A stretch of 64,000 nt of DNA from Glebionis coronaria (GCA_025667525.1 JANFOE010000572.1:708336-772335); one strand, 5' to 3'; positions 22,061-34,751 are shown, counted from the first letter of the stretch. Numbers and translations: made by a program. Notes: generated by a model not told the origin, from the letters alone.

Positions 22061-23024
22061 TATTCACTTTTGGCCCTTTTTTTTCTTTCAATGTTCATTT
22101 GGCCCTTATGTATAAACCTATTTTAGTTAAACGTGTATTAAGGGAAAAACTTAACGGTCGTTTGAAACTTAAACATGGTTTTAACTATTGGGCACACGTC
22201 ACCAATCAACGCACTTAAAGAGTATGCCTAAAATACATTAATCTCTAAATTCCACTCAAAAGCACGAGAAACGGTCTACAGCATATCTAAGTACCACATA
22301 CTTGACAAACACATGACGAACAACATTTAACCGGTTATTTTTCTGAAAAATATTCTTGAAGACAAAATATTGATGACAAGAAAGATTTGATATTTTCTCC
22401 CCCTTGAACATTGACCCGTTTTCTATTTAAAGAGCTGTAGTCTTTGTTTAGAGAGTCGAATACCAATGAAAACATTTTCCGTTTAATGATTTAAAAGAAC
22501 GATTATGGTGGCAATAAGATTTCTCTTATTTAAACAAAATAAGTGCACTAAGGCGTACACGAATTCATGTTAGATCAAGTTATAAAGTAAACCTGATCCC
22601 TTGTATGATTTGGCTTGTAGATCATACCCGAGAAAATTAATTCCCGTTGTGAGCCAACGTTTTCCAAGGAAATACGTGACTTTAATGCGAAAAGCGGGTT
22701 GCAGTCTGAAATAACTACAAGCCATTTGGGCATGTTTTAAAATATGTACAACTTTTATATGGACTCTACTTATGGCGCCGTGTTAATTTTAATTGACATT
22801 TCTAAGGCCGTAAATATTACCGTACTAAAAGACATGCCCGTTTTAAAATGAAAAATATTTTTGAATTTTCTTGATTTTATATTTTTTATGGATTTTCTAT
22901 GTTTTATATTTTTTATGGTTTTTATATGTATTATATTTTTGTATTTTTCTTTTGGTGGTTTAAATATATATACGATAATATACAAGATCACGATCAAAGG
23001 ATACTCTAGAAGAGTTTACCACCA
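22061..23024 (-). other. C2 spacer between RNase H and the internal promoter-like region
   Basis: There is no domain or long ORF. On the minus strand CAAGGGGGAGAAAA (about 22398-22411) has the look of a copia polypurine tract, 0.6 kb after RNase H, but no LTR follows it. The rest is AT-rich. Confidence 0.5.
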
Positions 23025-24640
23025 CTATTCTTCAGATTCTTCTGCCAACTCCTTAAGTGTCGCTGGTGAGAATGATTTCGTGCCTAGCTTTTCGATCAAA
23101 AACTCGATACGTCCTCGATCTAAGGCCTTTGTGAATATATCTGCCAGCTGATACTCAGTGTTGACGAAGTACAGTTCGATCACTCCATTTTCCACTTGCT
23201 CTTTGATTAAGTGGTAGCGTATGTCAATGTGCTTTGCCCGAGAATGTTGAACGTAGTTGCAGCACATAGCAATTGCACTTTTGTTATCACAGTACATCAG
23301 GATTTTGTTGAAGCCAAGACCGTAGTCAGTGAATTGTGATCTCATCCAAAGAACTTGAGCACAACAACCGGACATAGCAATGTATTCAGCCTACGTACTT
23401 GATATCGTAGCGCTTTTATGCCTTTTAGATGCCCAACTAACCAGTCTATCTCCAAGAAGTTGCACACTGCCAGAAGTGCTACGTCTAGTATCTTGACACC
23501 CAGCATAATCCGCATCTGCATATGATATGCGTGCAATAGAGGAATCGTTCGGATACTACAGACCACGATGAAGTGTTCCTTTAAGATACCGAAAGATCCT
23601 TTTCACAACATGTAAGTGCTTTTCGGTAGGACGAGCCTGATACCGGGCACACATGCATATAGCAAATTGCAAATCAGGCCTGCTAGCAGTCAGATAGAGA
23701 AGGTTGCCCATCATTCCATGGTAAAGTTTAGGATCGATAGCTATCCCTTCCTTATCTTCATCTAACTTGGATCTCTCCACCATTGGAGTATCCACGGGGT
23801 CACAATTTTTAAAATGATATTTCTTTAATGATTCAAGAGTAAATTTGGATTGATTAATAAAGATGCCTCTGGGATTCTGAGAAATTTGTAACCCTAAGAA
23901 AAATTAAAATTTTCCCATCATTGACATCTTAAAAGGCGTGGACATAACTTTCTCAAAATGGTCAGACAGTCTTTGATTAGTAGCAGCAAATATTATATCA
24001 TCAACATAAATTTGTACCAGAATCATGTCGTTGTCCTCCTTGAGAATAAATAATGTTGGGTCCACTTTGCCTTTGGAGAAGCCTTTCGAAATGAGATAAG
24101 ACGATAAGAGATCGTACCACGCGCGTGGAGCTTGTTTCAACCCATAAAGAGCCTTCTTGAGCTTGTACACGTAATTAGGATACTCCGAGTTGACGAATCC
24201 ATTCGGCTGGCTTACGTAGACATCTTCCCTTAATTCACCATTAAGAAATGCCGTCTTAACTTCCATTTGGTAGACGATCATGTTCATGTGAGCAGCATAA
24301 GCAAGGAATAGTCTAATTGCCTCCAATCGTGCAACAGGAGCAAAGGATTCTTCAAAGTCAATACCCAAATCTTGTTTGTAACCTCTAGCAACCAATCTAG
24401 CTTTGTTCTTTAGCACTCTACCTAACTCATCGATTTTAACCTTTTATACCCACAACAATGTAAGGATTTCAACGTTGCTGGGTAAAGGAACTAATTCCCA
24501 CACTTCAAGACGTTGAAATTCATTAAGTTCCTCTTGCATGGCTTCAATCCAAGATGATTTAGTCATGGCTTGTTACCAGTTTTTAGGTTCAGTATCGGAA
24601 AAAAATGCATCAAAGTAGCAATATAATGCATTTTCTTGGA
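23025..24640 (-). pseudogene. C2 pol: reverse transcriptase and RNase H
   Basis: RT blocks: [65 protein letters not shown] and MSMMGKF. The normal motif A is QMDVKTAF; here the catalytic Asp codon is Glu (near 24265). RNase H blocks follow: [66 protein letters not shown], ending at 23025. Frameshifts occur near 23900 and near 23560, and the interval 23342-23566 is out of frame. The upstream end (24420-24640) has several stops. Confidence 0.92.
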
Positions 24641-24895
24641 GTTGGTGGCGAGTTAAGACTGGTCGATTGATGTCACCAATAATATTGCGGATTGGGTGAT
24701 CCTTTGTCCATTTTGTGTTTTGAGTTTAATCCGTGGTGGTCGGGAGTGAACGATTGCAGGAGCTTCCTCTGAGGTAGATGCACCGTTAGGGTTTTCAGGT
24801 ATTTGTGAACCAAAGAAATGAAGCTCTTGTAAGTGAGCAAATTCCAAATCGTGATCAAAGTGATCCTCTTCAACATCATTAGGAACGAGTGGGGG

Positions 24896-26491
24896 TTAAG
24901 ATTCAGGTGTGGTTTGTGAATTGGTGGGGGATGGGACATCTTTTTCAATAGTGATAGTAGATTCCTCTGACTGATTTCCATTATCTTGAGCAATAACTTC
25001 AGGAATTGGAGCTACTGCTACAGGTGCCGGAGAATCATCACTAGGTGGATCAAAGAATTCATCAAACATAGGTTGAAATAACTCATCCCACTCGGGCCTT
25101 GTAGGTGGTATAAATGATGGAGAAGTAGGATTGTTGGGAGTTAATCCGGAACTAATCGTACCGGTTCCCATCTCATGTAATGCGGGTTCATAGCTGTGTT
25201 GCTCAGAAGCCATCGCTGTCAGCTCATCAAAATCGGCATCCAAAGTTTCTACTATCTTGCCAAGACGACGGTTATAAATTCGGTAAGCTTTCTTTGCAGG
25301 CGAGTAACCAATGAAAATTCCAATATCAGCCTTCGGTTGAAGTTTGCCCAAATTCTCACTATTTGTATTTGGATAACATAGTGCACCAAACACATGAAGA
25401 AATGAAATATTGGGTTTGTGTCCATGAAGTAGCTCATATGGAGTTTTACCATGGCGTTTACGAATGATGGAGCGGTTTTGGGTATAACATGCGGTTGCCA
25501 CTGCTTCAGCCCATAAGAATAAGGGAGCATTCGCATAAATCAACATAGTTCTAGCAGCTTCCATAAGTGTACGGTTACGTCTTTCCACGACACCATTTTG
25601 TTGTAGAGTGCAAGCAACATAAGTTTCATGTGAAATACCGACCTCTTCATAATATTCTCGTAGAGTTTGATTAACGAACTCAGTTCCATTATCAGTGCGA
25701 ATGCGGCGAATAGTAGCATTAAGACGTACTTGGATCATCTTTAAGAAAGTAATAATATACTTTGGTGCTTGATCCTTGGACGCTAAAAATTTTACCCATG
25801 TAAACCTTGAGAAATCATCCACCATGACGAGGATGTATTTTCTACCACTCACACTAGCCGTACGCATTGGCCCGCAAAGATCCATGTGCAAAAGATACAG
25901 TGGTTCTTGGTTGGTGTCTTCAGCTTTAGGTTTGTATGATTTCTTGGTGCTTTTTCCTAAAGAACACGCGGAACATAAATGATCCTTGTCGAACTTAAGT
26001 TTCGGAAGACCACGAACAAGTTCGTCTTTAGCCAAATGGTTTATAGCATCAAAGTTAAGATGAGATAACCGGCGATGCCATAACCATGACTTGGTCTTTG
26101 ATTCTTTGGAGAGGAGGCATAGAGGAGAGGCGGCCATCATGTTTTGAATGTACAGTGTGTAGAGATTATCCCCTCGAGAACCCTTTAATAAATCATTTTC
26201 TGCAAGATCGCGAATAAAGCAAGTATTTTGTCGAAAAGCCACTTCAAGGTTTGAATCGCAAAAATGTCCCACTGAAAATAAATTATGACCAAGTCCCTCC
26301 ACATAATATACCCTTGAAATCGTAACATTTCCAATTTGATATTCACCGTAACCCATGATCTTCGCAATATGGTCTTTGCCGAATTTGATCGTTCCTAGAA
26401 ACTTGCTGACGAAATTTCTGAGCATCGAGCGATCTCCGGTCATATGCTTTGAGCATCTAGAGTCCAGGTACCAGAGGATGATTTGGACCAC
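24896..26491 (-). pseudogene. C2 pol: protease, pre-integrase and integrase
   Basis: 531 open codons. The protease motif reads [11 protein letters not shown] (normally LDSGCSKHMTG): Gly of DSG is Arg, a change expected to abolish protease activity. Next come WLWHRRLSHLNFD, CSACSLGKSTKKS (zinc segment), HMDLCGP, RRIRTDNGTEF and QNGVVERRNRTLMEAA (integrase D, D, E all present), then GYSPAKKAYRIYN and a Pro/Ser-rich tail. A frameshift of one base near 26480 disconnects it from the upstream spacer. A stop at 24896 ends it before RT. Confidence 0.93.
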
Positions 26492-29400
26492 CTGAAAATA
26501 TCACCAGACAAAGACGATGTATCAGAATCTAGTAGTTCCTCTGTGTTAGCAGGTACAGATATAATTATCTTAGATTTGCTAACCGAAGAATTCTTAGGCT
26601 TCCAGATTTGCTTTCTAAATGCCGGCTTAGATTCTAGTTGTCTAAGATCCTGAGGTACTTCTTCACTGATAGGCACAATAGTGGGGGCAGACCTAGTTAA
26701 AGGGTGCTTTTTCCATTTCTTAGTGCTAGTGTTCCTATTTAAAGGACGTTGAGACCTAACTTTCGTGGATGTGATCCTAGTTAAAGGGCACGTAGTTCCA
26801 TTAGCAGTGAAGGTCCTACCAGTGGGTTTCCATTGCCAACCAACTTGGGTGAATTTCTTCCCTGTTGGAATCCATTCAAGATTGTTCCTAATTGCATACA
26901 TTTCATTCACGTGATCAACAAGGCATACATCATGATGCTTAGAAAACATGCATTCATTACAATTCCAACATCTCAAATTAGAATTCACAATTTGCTTAGG
27001 CTGTTGCTCAAGCGTAGGGCCTTTAGTCTTAGTTACATGATTCTTTTTATTCAAATTTGAAATAACATTCCTAGGGTGAACTTCTACTTTCTTCTTCGCA
27101 GTCCTACTAGTGGAAGGCTTGATCCTATTCTTCTTGTCTTGAGATCCTTTAGCCTTAGTAGATACAATTACTCCTGTAGAAGCCAAGGGAACATTAGTTA
27201 TAGATTTTGATTTAGCCTTGATGGGTGTGTTTAATATAGGCTTAGATCCTGGATTCTTATTGAATAGAGTCATGGCAATGGTGGTGGTTTGTTGTTTAAG
27301 TGGTGCAGAACCCGGTTGTCCTATGTACTTCAAGTGCTCTAAGCATTGTTCTACCCTCTCAATATAAGCATTAGCAGAGTAATAGTAACTATTCATAGGA
27401 TCAATTTCATAGTAATCATCTACCACATCCCTATCAAGCTCCGCGTTCTTAACTGCATCTTCCATATACCACTTATATGATAGTGAGTTGTTCTTATTGT
27501 ACGAGTTCTTAATGATCACCACCTTGTTGGTTTTTGGAGCACTAGAGGTCGGGGCAGAGATGGTGGCTGGATTATCAACAACTTCTTGTCCTTTGAGTTG
27601 AAGTGTATCCTTTAATTCAACCAAAACCATGTTTTTATCTATGAGTTGAATATTTAAGTCATAGATTTCCTCGCACTTACGGTTCAATTGGTGAACGATT
27701 GACTTTTGCTCTACATTAAAATCGAAGAGATCTTCTAATGAACCATAAATTTGTGAAAAACCCTGCTTTAGTTTATCAAACTCCCCTAGCATAGAAGTAA
27801 CTATATCTTCTAGGGCATGATTTTTAATCTCTGCAGCCTCTAGTTCCAGTTTCTCTTCTATTGATTCTCTCTTAAGTCTCATAATTTCTTCCTCTAATGC
27901 CTGAACCACCTGAATCATCTTGTCACTTGTCTCAACGGAGTTTTCACAATCATTTGCTTTTGAAAGAGTTTCATTTTTAGATTGATTTTCAATTTCAAGA
28001 GATATACAATGTTGTTGAAGCTCATTAAAACGTTTTGAAAGTCTGTTATAAGAATCTTGAAGTTTTAAAAAATCATCGTTAGATTCGTGACAAGAATGAT
28101 TATCTACAGTATTCACAGGTTCAACAATATTCACAGATAAATCATGCACATCATCACATTGATTCACAGTAGATGAAATCTCATGAGCATATTTAAAAGT
28201 AACAACTTGCATCACTTCGAGAGACACTATATGTTCTAAGAATCGGTCATATTCGGATAAAATCATTTCTTTCTCAATTAAATGTTGTTCATAAGCATCA
28301 TCGATTTCATAGAAAACTTTTTGAACTTCACCTATTTCAAAGCTTAGATTTCCCGCGAGATAATAGACTCCATTTATAATATTTTTTACAAACGGAAAGA
28401 TCTCTTTCTCAAACACCATTTTCATGTGTTCGAAAGCCCATTCTCCAGCGGTATGAGCCGTTGAAGTCGTACATTCCAGGATGACCTTGTCAAACTCGGT
28501 AAGGTATCGCTCAATCTCTTCCAAGCTTAGCTTTACCGTACTTACCGGTGGAAGATTCTTAGGAATTTCCTTCGGTTCGTCTGAGTTAACGAGTGTAGGA
28601 AGTATACTAAGGCTTTCTCTAGTAGGCATGTAAGCGGATGTATGGATAGATTTCTTTTGCATATTAAATCGAGTTCTAAGATCTATTTTTGCATTCGTTG
28701 CATTCATTTGTGCATAGTCATACTCAGGATATGTAGGAAGTAATTTTAACCGATTCTCTTCATATGGTGACATGCTCTCAGATTCATTTAAAAACACAAT
28801 CGGATCTAATACCAATCCTAACTTGGTTGCATCATAAAGTCGTGGGTTGTGGTGAAATGCTTGCTTTGCATACCCCGGGTTAGGTGGTAGGTCTATTAGA
28901 CGCGATAGATTGAACTCTTGAAAAGAAGAATGAAACAAGTGTACTAAATGTGAAGCAGAGTATTGTTTTAAAAGCAAAATTTCAGTATTTTTAACTCTCT
29001 CAGACGCCTTAATTTTCGTTTCAACCCTTTTAGACTCGAGAATTTCGAAATCCGTTTGTAGTTTTTGAAAATTATTAACGACTGACTCTTTTTCTTTAAG
29101 TTCTTTCGAAAGATTTGCTCTTAAACTCTCAATTTCTAGCAGATTATCCATTTGGACTTGCCTAAACCTATCAAATTCAGGATTGGTTAAGGTAGTGGAC
29201 ACTGGAGTTAATTCCAAGGTTTTAACCTTTTCCTTCTGCAAAGCAAGCTTAGCAGATAAATTCTGATTAACACTGAGGGTTTCAAGGACCGCATTATTCA
29301 TTTGGCTAAGCAAAGATGCCGAGACCATAACCAAATCAGGTTGAGCAAACGAATTTGTAGTCGTAATAGCTCCCGGTTGTGGTTCACTCAAAGTCTGGGG

Positions 29401-30060
29401 ACTTGCATTGATATTGCTATCATTGTTTGTCTCCTCGATTGAGTTACTAACCACCGGAGGCTGTTCCGGATACTCAGACACTTGTTCAACTTGATAAGGT
29501 ACAATACTAGTATTCGTAGCAGTAATTGGTACCTCAGAAATTGTGTCAGCTTCATAAAGTGAAAGATTTGCCATGAGAGCTGCTTTGGCGGTATTGAGAT
29601 CATCACAATCAGAGTCGTATGCATCCAAATCATCACATTGATATGCAGCATTGTTTGTGATGGTTGCTGTGAGACCGTCAGTGTCCGCGACTCCTGGATC
29701 TGCGAGAAATGCCAACTCTTCTTCATCGAGCTCACGTCCTTGGGCTTGAGCATTCACCAAGTAGATCTTCTCCTGAAACCATGTGCTATCCCTTTTCCTC
29801 TTGGGCTTCTTACACTCTCGGGCCATGTGCCCTTCCCCTTTACAGTTGTAACATATAATCATCTTCATTTTGCCAGTGTTATTACCTCTTATAGCAGCAG
29901 TGTTAGATGAACGTGAACCAGCAGTAGATGAATTGGGTCTCCCCTGAAGTGGTTGCACCATTACTCTACCATCCTGAATTGTAGCTTGTTGTCGAGAGTT
30001 AGAAGAGTTCCTTAACTGATTGTTTGTTGGAGCTGGCCTTCTGTAACCTCGTTTGTTCAA
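26440..30060 (-). pseudogene. C2 zinc knuckle plus ~1,000-residue gag-protease spacer
   Basis: 1,206 open codons, the longest intact frame in the window. A basic N-terminus leads to the zinc knuckle [21 protein letters not shown] (residues ~72-92). A long Glu/Asn-rich helical region with coiled-coil character follows (residues ~250-370 and ~640-830). After that comes a Cys/His segment, [16 protein letters not shown] (~1025-1040), and a repeat-like stretch with WKPTGRTF and CPLTRI before the protease. Copia elements normally have a much shorter knuckle-protease interval. The length and openness suggest it was maintained until recently. Confidence 0.85.
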
Positions 30061-31252
30061 TGTTTGAGTGAGTTAAGCAGACATTTGAGCAAGTATATCA
30101 GTAGGACTATCCCCTTGTCTAAACTCAGGGACATGAATCTTATCATCACAATAGAATGCTGGTTCTGATTAAGCGGAAAGCAGATTTGAGGGAACACTAC
30201 CATGTTGTGGGTAATGGGGTTGAGAAGCCTCAAGTTGTTGATAGGTAAGAGCAGGGTTTGTTGGAGGTTGATAAGGTGAATACTGTTGTGAAGCATAAGG
30301 TAACTGATGTGAGTCTCCTTGTGATGATGTTGTTGGTTGCTTGTATTGTTGGTGTTAAGATGTAGGCGGTTGTGGCAAGATCGAATATTGTGGGAAACTT
30401 GGTGTTTGATACAATGGTTGATAGGAAGATTGGTGTCCCAAAGCTAATGGAGAGTTGTGATATGACATGTTGGATGGTTTGCTATTAATGCCAATGGTTC
30501 TTGATAAGATCCCTGAGAGATGCGTTTTTGGATCACGTGCTTCTCGTGTTGTTGCAAGAAGGCATAGAGTTGATCTAAATTTGACCTCGAATCATCTTAA
30601 CATCGGTGACATACTGACTCCATTCTTGGGGTAACGTGTTCAAGAACTTTGTGTTTAGTTGAAACTGTTCAATCCTTAGATTACACACGTTCATGTCATT
30701 CATCAAAGTAGTGAAACGACAGTAGTAATCGTGAAGAGTATCCCCTGGAATGTATGTAAACCTATCAAACAAGTCATACAATTGACACTCTCGTTCTTTC
30801 TTAGTTAGAGAGGTCCCTTGTAACAAAACAGCTAATCGATCCCAAAGATTCTTTGCCATTGTGTGTTCACTTACCATTCTATAGATATCGGGTGGAAGGG
30901 CTTGAAGTATTGTCTGAACAACCCTTTCATCTACATCGTCAATGATTTTGTTAGCATCGGTTAACTCATGATACAACCTTTCCCGCGTTACATTGTTGAC
31001 GGTAACTTCTCCCCACTCTAATGGACCTTTTTCAATTGATTGAAGCATAAGTCTACCATTGGGTTTGCCCATGATGTAAGTTTTCATACGACCTTGCCAT
31101 GCTTCAAATAAATCTTTGATGAGCAATGGTGGGCGTGTGTCGGTACCCGAGATGATTGAGATATCGGTAAGTGAAGTCATTGTAGGCATGAATGAATGAG
31201 GATTCATTTTCTGAACACTTGATTGAAAAACATTATCTTTTTGATCGAGCAA
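30061..31252 (-). pseudogene. C2 gag, capsid region
   Basis: 225 open codons (30575-31252) with a plant copia gag pattern: FEAWQGRMKTYIMGK, NKIIDDVDERVVQTILQALP, KNLWDRLAVLLQGT, ERECQLYDLFDRFT, FLNTLPQEWSQYV. A likely start is the ATG near 31207 (MNPHSFMP). Downstream, 30061-30574 is Gln/Pro/Tyr-rich with at least three stops (near 30575, 30357 and 30060) before the zinc-knuckle ORF. The gene lies 50-100 bp downstream of repeat array B. Confidence 0.85.
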
Positions 31253-31300
31253 TGAAATAAGGTTATGAAATTTGTTGTGAGTTGATGTAGAAGTCTGAAG

Positions 31301-31810
31301 CTTATCCTGAAAAATGCTTTCTGACCCTTATATCCGGAATACTATATATCATACCTCTTATCCGGAATATTTCAGACCTCTTATCCAGAATAAATACTTC
31401 TGCTTATCCGGAATAACTACTTTTGCTTATCCTGAATACTGCTAAGTCCTCTTATCCGGAATGACTACTTCTACTTATCCAGAATAACTACTTCTAGCTC
31501 TTATCCGGAATGTTTCTCAAACTGCTTATCCGGAAAAACTACATCTAGCTCTTATCCGGAATGTTTCTCAAACTGCTTATCCGGAATAACTACTTCTAGC
31601 TCTTATCCAGAATATTTCTCAAACTTCTTATCCGGAATAACTACTTCTAGCTCGTATCCGGAATACTTCTTATCTCTTATCCGGAATACTTCTTATCCGG
31701 AATAAACTGACACACCTCTTATCCGGAATAACCTGACAAACCTATTATCCAGAATAACTTGCGTACCACTTGTCCGGAATAATTTTTGCAGCTTCTTATC
31801 CGGAATACTT
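31301..31810 (-). repeat. Array B: about 21 spaced copies of TTATCCGGAATA in the C2 leader
   Basis: About 21 degenerate copies of CTTATCCGGAATA (plus strand) at a mean spacing near 24 bp, in the same orientation as array A. Here the spacers are often ACTACTTCTAGCT or TTTCTCAAACTG, unlike those of array A, so the arrays are related by motif rather than by recent block duplication. It lies between the primer site and gag, i.e. in the untranslated leader of the genomic RNA. Confidence 0.95.
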
Positions 31811-32093
31811 TAAACCCTTGTATTCCGACAACTAAAACCCTTATATTTCGTATAAGAAAAATTTTGAACTTTTAAGTTTTACCCAAAAATCAAGCTAAAA
31901 ATTCCAACTTTTTATGAAAAGTCACCAATATGAATAACACAACTTCCTACCACAACTATGTAGGCAATTTGTAGCAAAGATTTGTGGTCAAAAACACAAA
32001 AAAAATTGAAAAGACGGATATACCTTGATTAAAAGAGTATGAAAACTAAAAACTAACACAACAAAAAACCTTATATCATCCCATGGCTCTTGA
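31811..32093 (-). other. C2 leader between primer site and array B
   Basis: AT-rich untranslated leader. In sense it contains CAAGGTATATCC (near 32020), a possible 5' splice site. Its upstream end GCTCTTGA (32086-32093) is the inner half of the primer site, cut by G2. Confidence 0.55.
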
Positions 32094-34735
32094 TGTAAAA
32101 CCCGTATTTAAAAATCAGAATATTTAAATACGCAGTTTAATTTTAATAGACTATATAAGTATTAATTTTAGACAGAGATATAAACGCAGAAATTAAATAC
32201 GCAATCCCAGTTTATTTAAATTCTATTAATGTTACAGTTTATTCAGATAATAAGTATTTAGTCTCATAAAATATTACAGATGAATTATTTAGTTTATAGA
32301 AATAATTAAACGTTAACAAGAATCACGCAGTCTTAGTTTTAATTAATAACGCGACTTAATAAAGTTTACAAGTGTTTAAGGGGCTGTTTTAGACAAACTA
32401 GAAAGTATTGGGACTTGGGCTCAAGGCCCAAGAGTGCTTTGGCCGTGTATAACAAAAGGGACGGGGGTTCTTTTGTTCCCTTTTTATGCCGACACAAACA
32501 CACTCAAACAGAAACCCTAATATAGAAAATAAAGTGCAGCCGCCAGTTTTGTTTTGTGTTCCTTCTTCCCTGCCGCGACCCACATCAAGGAAACAAGAAT
32601 AAGGGATCGAGGATTGATCCTAGAAGAACAAGAGATTTGCTGTTTGAAACCCTAAACGATTAGTAAGCATATGTAAACCCTAATTCGTTTTAATTCTTTT
32701 CTTTTAATCCGATTTATTGGGGTTTAAAACATGTTTAACGAATATTATGAGGTGGGTTTGTATGTCGGGTTGTTGCTGTGTTGTTTGGCACACAAACCGA
32801 GAGTCAAAAGACTCTCGGTGATGGTTTATTACACCAGCCGCAACCCAATTAGGGTTTTGGCTTGGTTTGCTCAGGCAGGGGAAACGAAGAACAAACAGGG
32901 GGAACCCACAGTTGGCTTTTCTAGCCTGCCGGTGGGAACTGGTAACCAACAGGGGGAAACCAGGGCAGGGGGTGTTTGGCTACAGGTTTAACGGGGTGTT
33001 TGGCAACCCGGTTTAGAAACAGTTACGGGTGCGTTTGGGACTGCATTTCCAGCAGGGGTGTTTGGGACTGCAGTTCCAGCAGGGGCTGTTTGGGAGTATA
33101 TTAACAGTGGGAACTTATTACGAACAGTGGGAAGTTGTATACTAACAGTGGGAACCATGAACTAACAGGGGGAACCGTGAACTAGCAGTGGGAACACTGC
33201 ATTGGCAGTGGGAAAACTAAACAAACAGTGGGAACCACAAATTAATTTAATTGGTAAATTGTTTTATAAATGAGTTATATAAAGAAATTAATTGTATTAT
33301 CCAATTTTGGTTATCTAATTACTAAAATTAAATTAATTCTAGATTTCATTTTTACCCTATTAAAAACTTATGATTTATAAATAATTTTATTTAAAGATAT
33401 TAAATTGGAAATATTTCTAAATCAGGAAACTTTCTATGTATGACAGGTTACTATTTTTAGTAAGATCGTAAATATTAGAAATACATATCATACGGTAATC
33501 AGAAATACAAGAATACACATATCAGAAATAATACAGAACATTCAGATTTATCAGATTATATAGTATTATAATACAAGGACAGTTTTGAATCAAACTAAGA
33601 ACAAATAAGAGGCAGAAATTGTAAACAATTATCAGACGACTTATTTTTCCGTCTATTATTTTCGTAGTATTCGTGAAGTCAGAGCCGATCCTTCAGCTTT
33701 CATTCTTATTTCATTACTGGACACGAGGTACGGATTTCCCGTCCTTTCAGTAAGGACCTCCTTTCTATGCATGATTAGGATTCCCCATCTTCAGCCAAAT
33801 GTTTTCCCCAGTATATGTTTAAACTTATCAGTAATCATGTTAAGAATTAAATAAATTGCCTGAGCATTATATACAAGCATGATTAGTTTATGTACTAGTT
33901 ACGGAGGTACCGTAACCACGACACTAGAGGCACCGGTGTCGTGACTCACATGCAGGAGAGTGATATCCTGCATCGTCCCACTCAGCTCAGCTTGGCCATT
34001 TTATCAGTATTATTATTAGTGGGGCGTATGGATGCATCCTAGGCTACAGTTTACAGTTTAGCAGGTGAATGTGGTGTGTGCTCTACATCCTTCACATTGG
34101 AGCTGATCCCTCCACCCAGCACAGTTATTTAGAGGTCACCCCTCTACAGCATGACGAGGTCACCCCTCTATGTATTCATGCAGCAGTTGTTACAGCACAT
34201 GACCTATATAAGCTCTTGGCAATTAAAATACAGTAAACGCATGTTTTTAGATTTAACAGATATCAGTTCAGCTTTATTATTTATAAATCAGACTTTACAG
34301 ATTATACATAGATTTCCGCTACAACTTTACTTATCAGCCTTACAGCTTCAGTATTTATCATCTACTTCATTTCAGTAATTCCTTATCATGCTTCATATCC
34401 GTTCACTGAGCGTTATGCTCAGCCGTAGTTCCTTTCATGTTCTAACGGCAGGTACATCAGGATGCTTTTAGGATTCCAAGAGCGTGTGCATTTGGATGGA
34501 AGCTACCCAGGCTTCTTACTTTATGCATTTCTTATATTATTTTGCTTATTTGGACATTGTTTAGTCCTTTCATTCAGTATTTTATATTTCATGTTTTGGG
34601 CTTATGTTTGGATTACCGAAGTTTGATTCCGGTATTTCCTTTATGGTCAGTTAATGTTCTAGGACATTTACCTTATGCTTTGATGACACGCCATAAATAC
34701 ACGTAACGGTCCATTTATCCAAGTGGGGTGTTACA
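32094..34735 (+). repeat. G2 5' LTR (2,642 bp)
   Basis: TGTAAAACCCG...GGGGTGTTACA. A TATATAAG box lies at 34205-34212. Other contents: a perfect 10-bp hairpin ACCGAGAGTC/GACTCTCGGT with an AAAA loop at 32796-32819, and seven ACAGTGGGAAC-like repeats at 33103-33240. ORFs of 60-86 codons inside it have no family features. Confidence 0.97.
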
Positions 34736-34739
34736 ATTA

Positions 34740-34751
34740 TGGTATCAGAGC
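34740..34751 (+). promoter_or_regulatory. G2 primer-binding site (tRNA-iMet)
   Basis: TGGTATCAGAGC, a perfect match to the usual initiator-Met complement, four bases (ATTA) after the LTR. Confidence 0.95.

Noticed and set aside
32731..32991. ORF of 86 codons, repeated at 40012-40386
   Set aside because: It lies in both G2 LTRs; its length differs between copies because of a one-base indel, and it has no domain.
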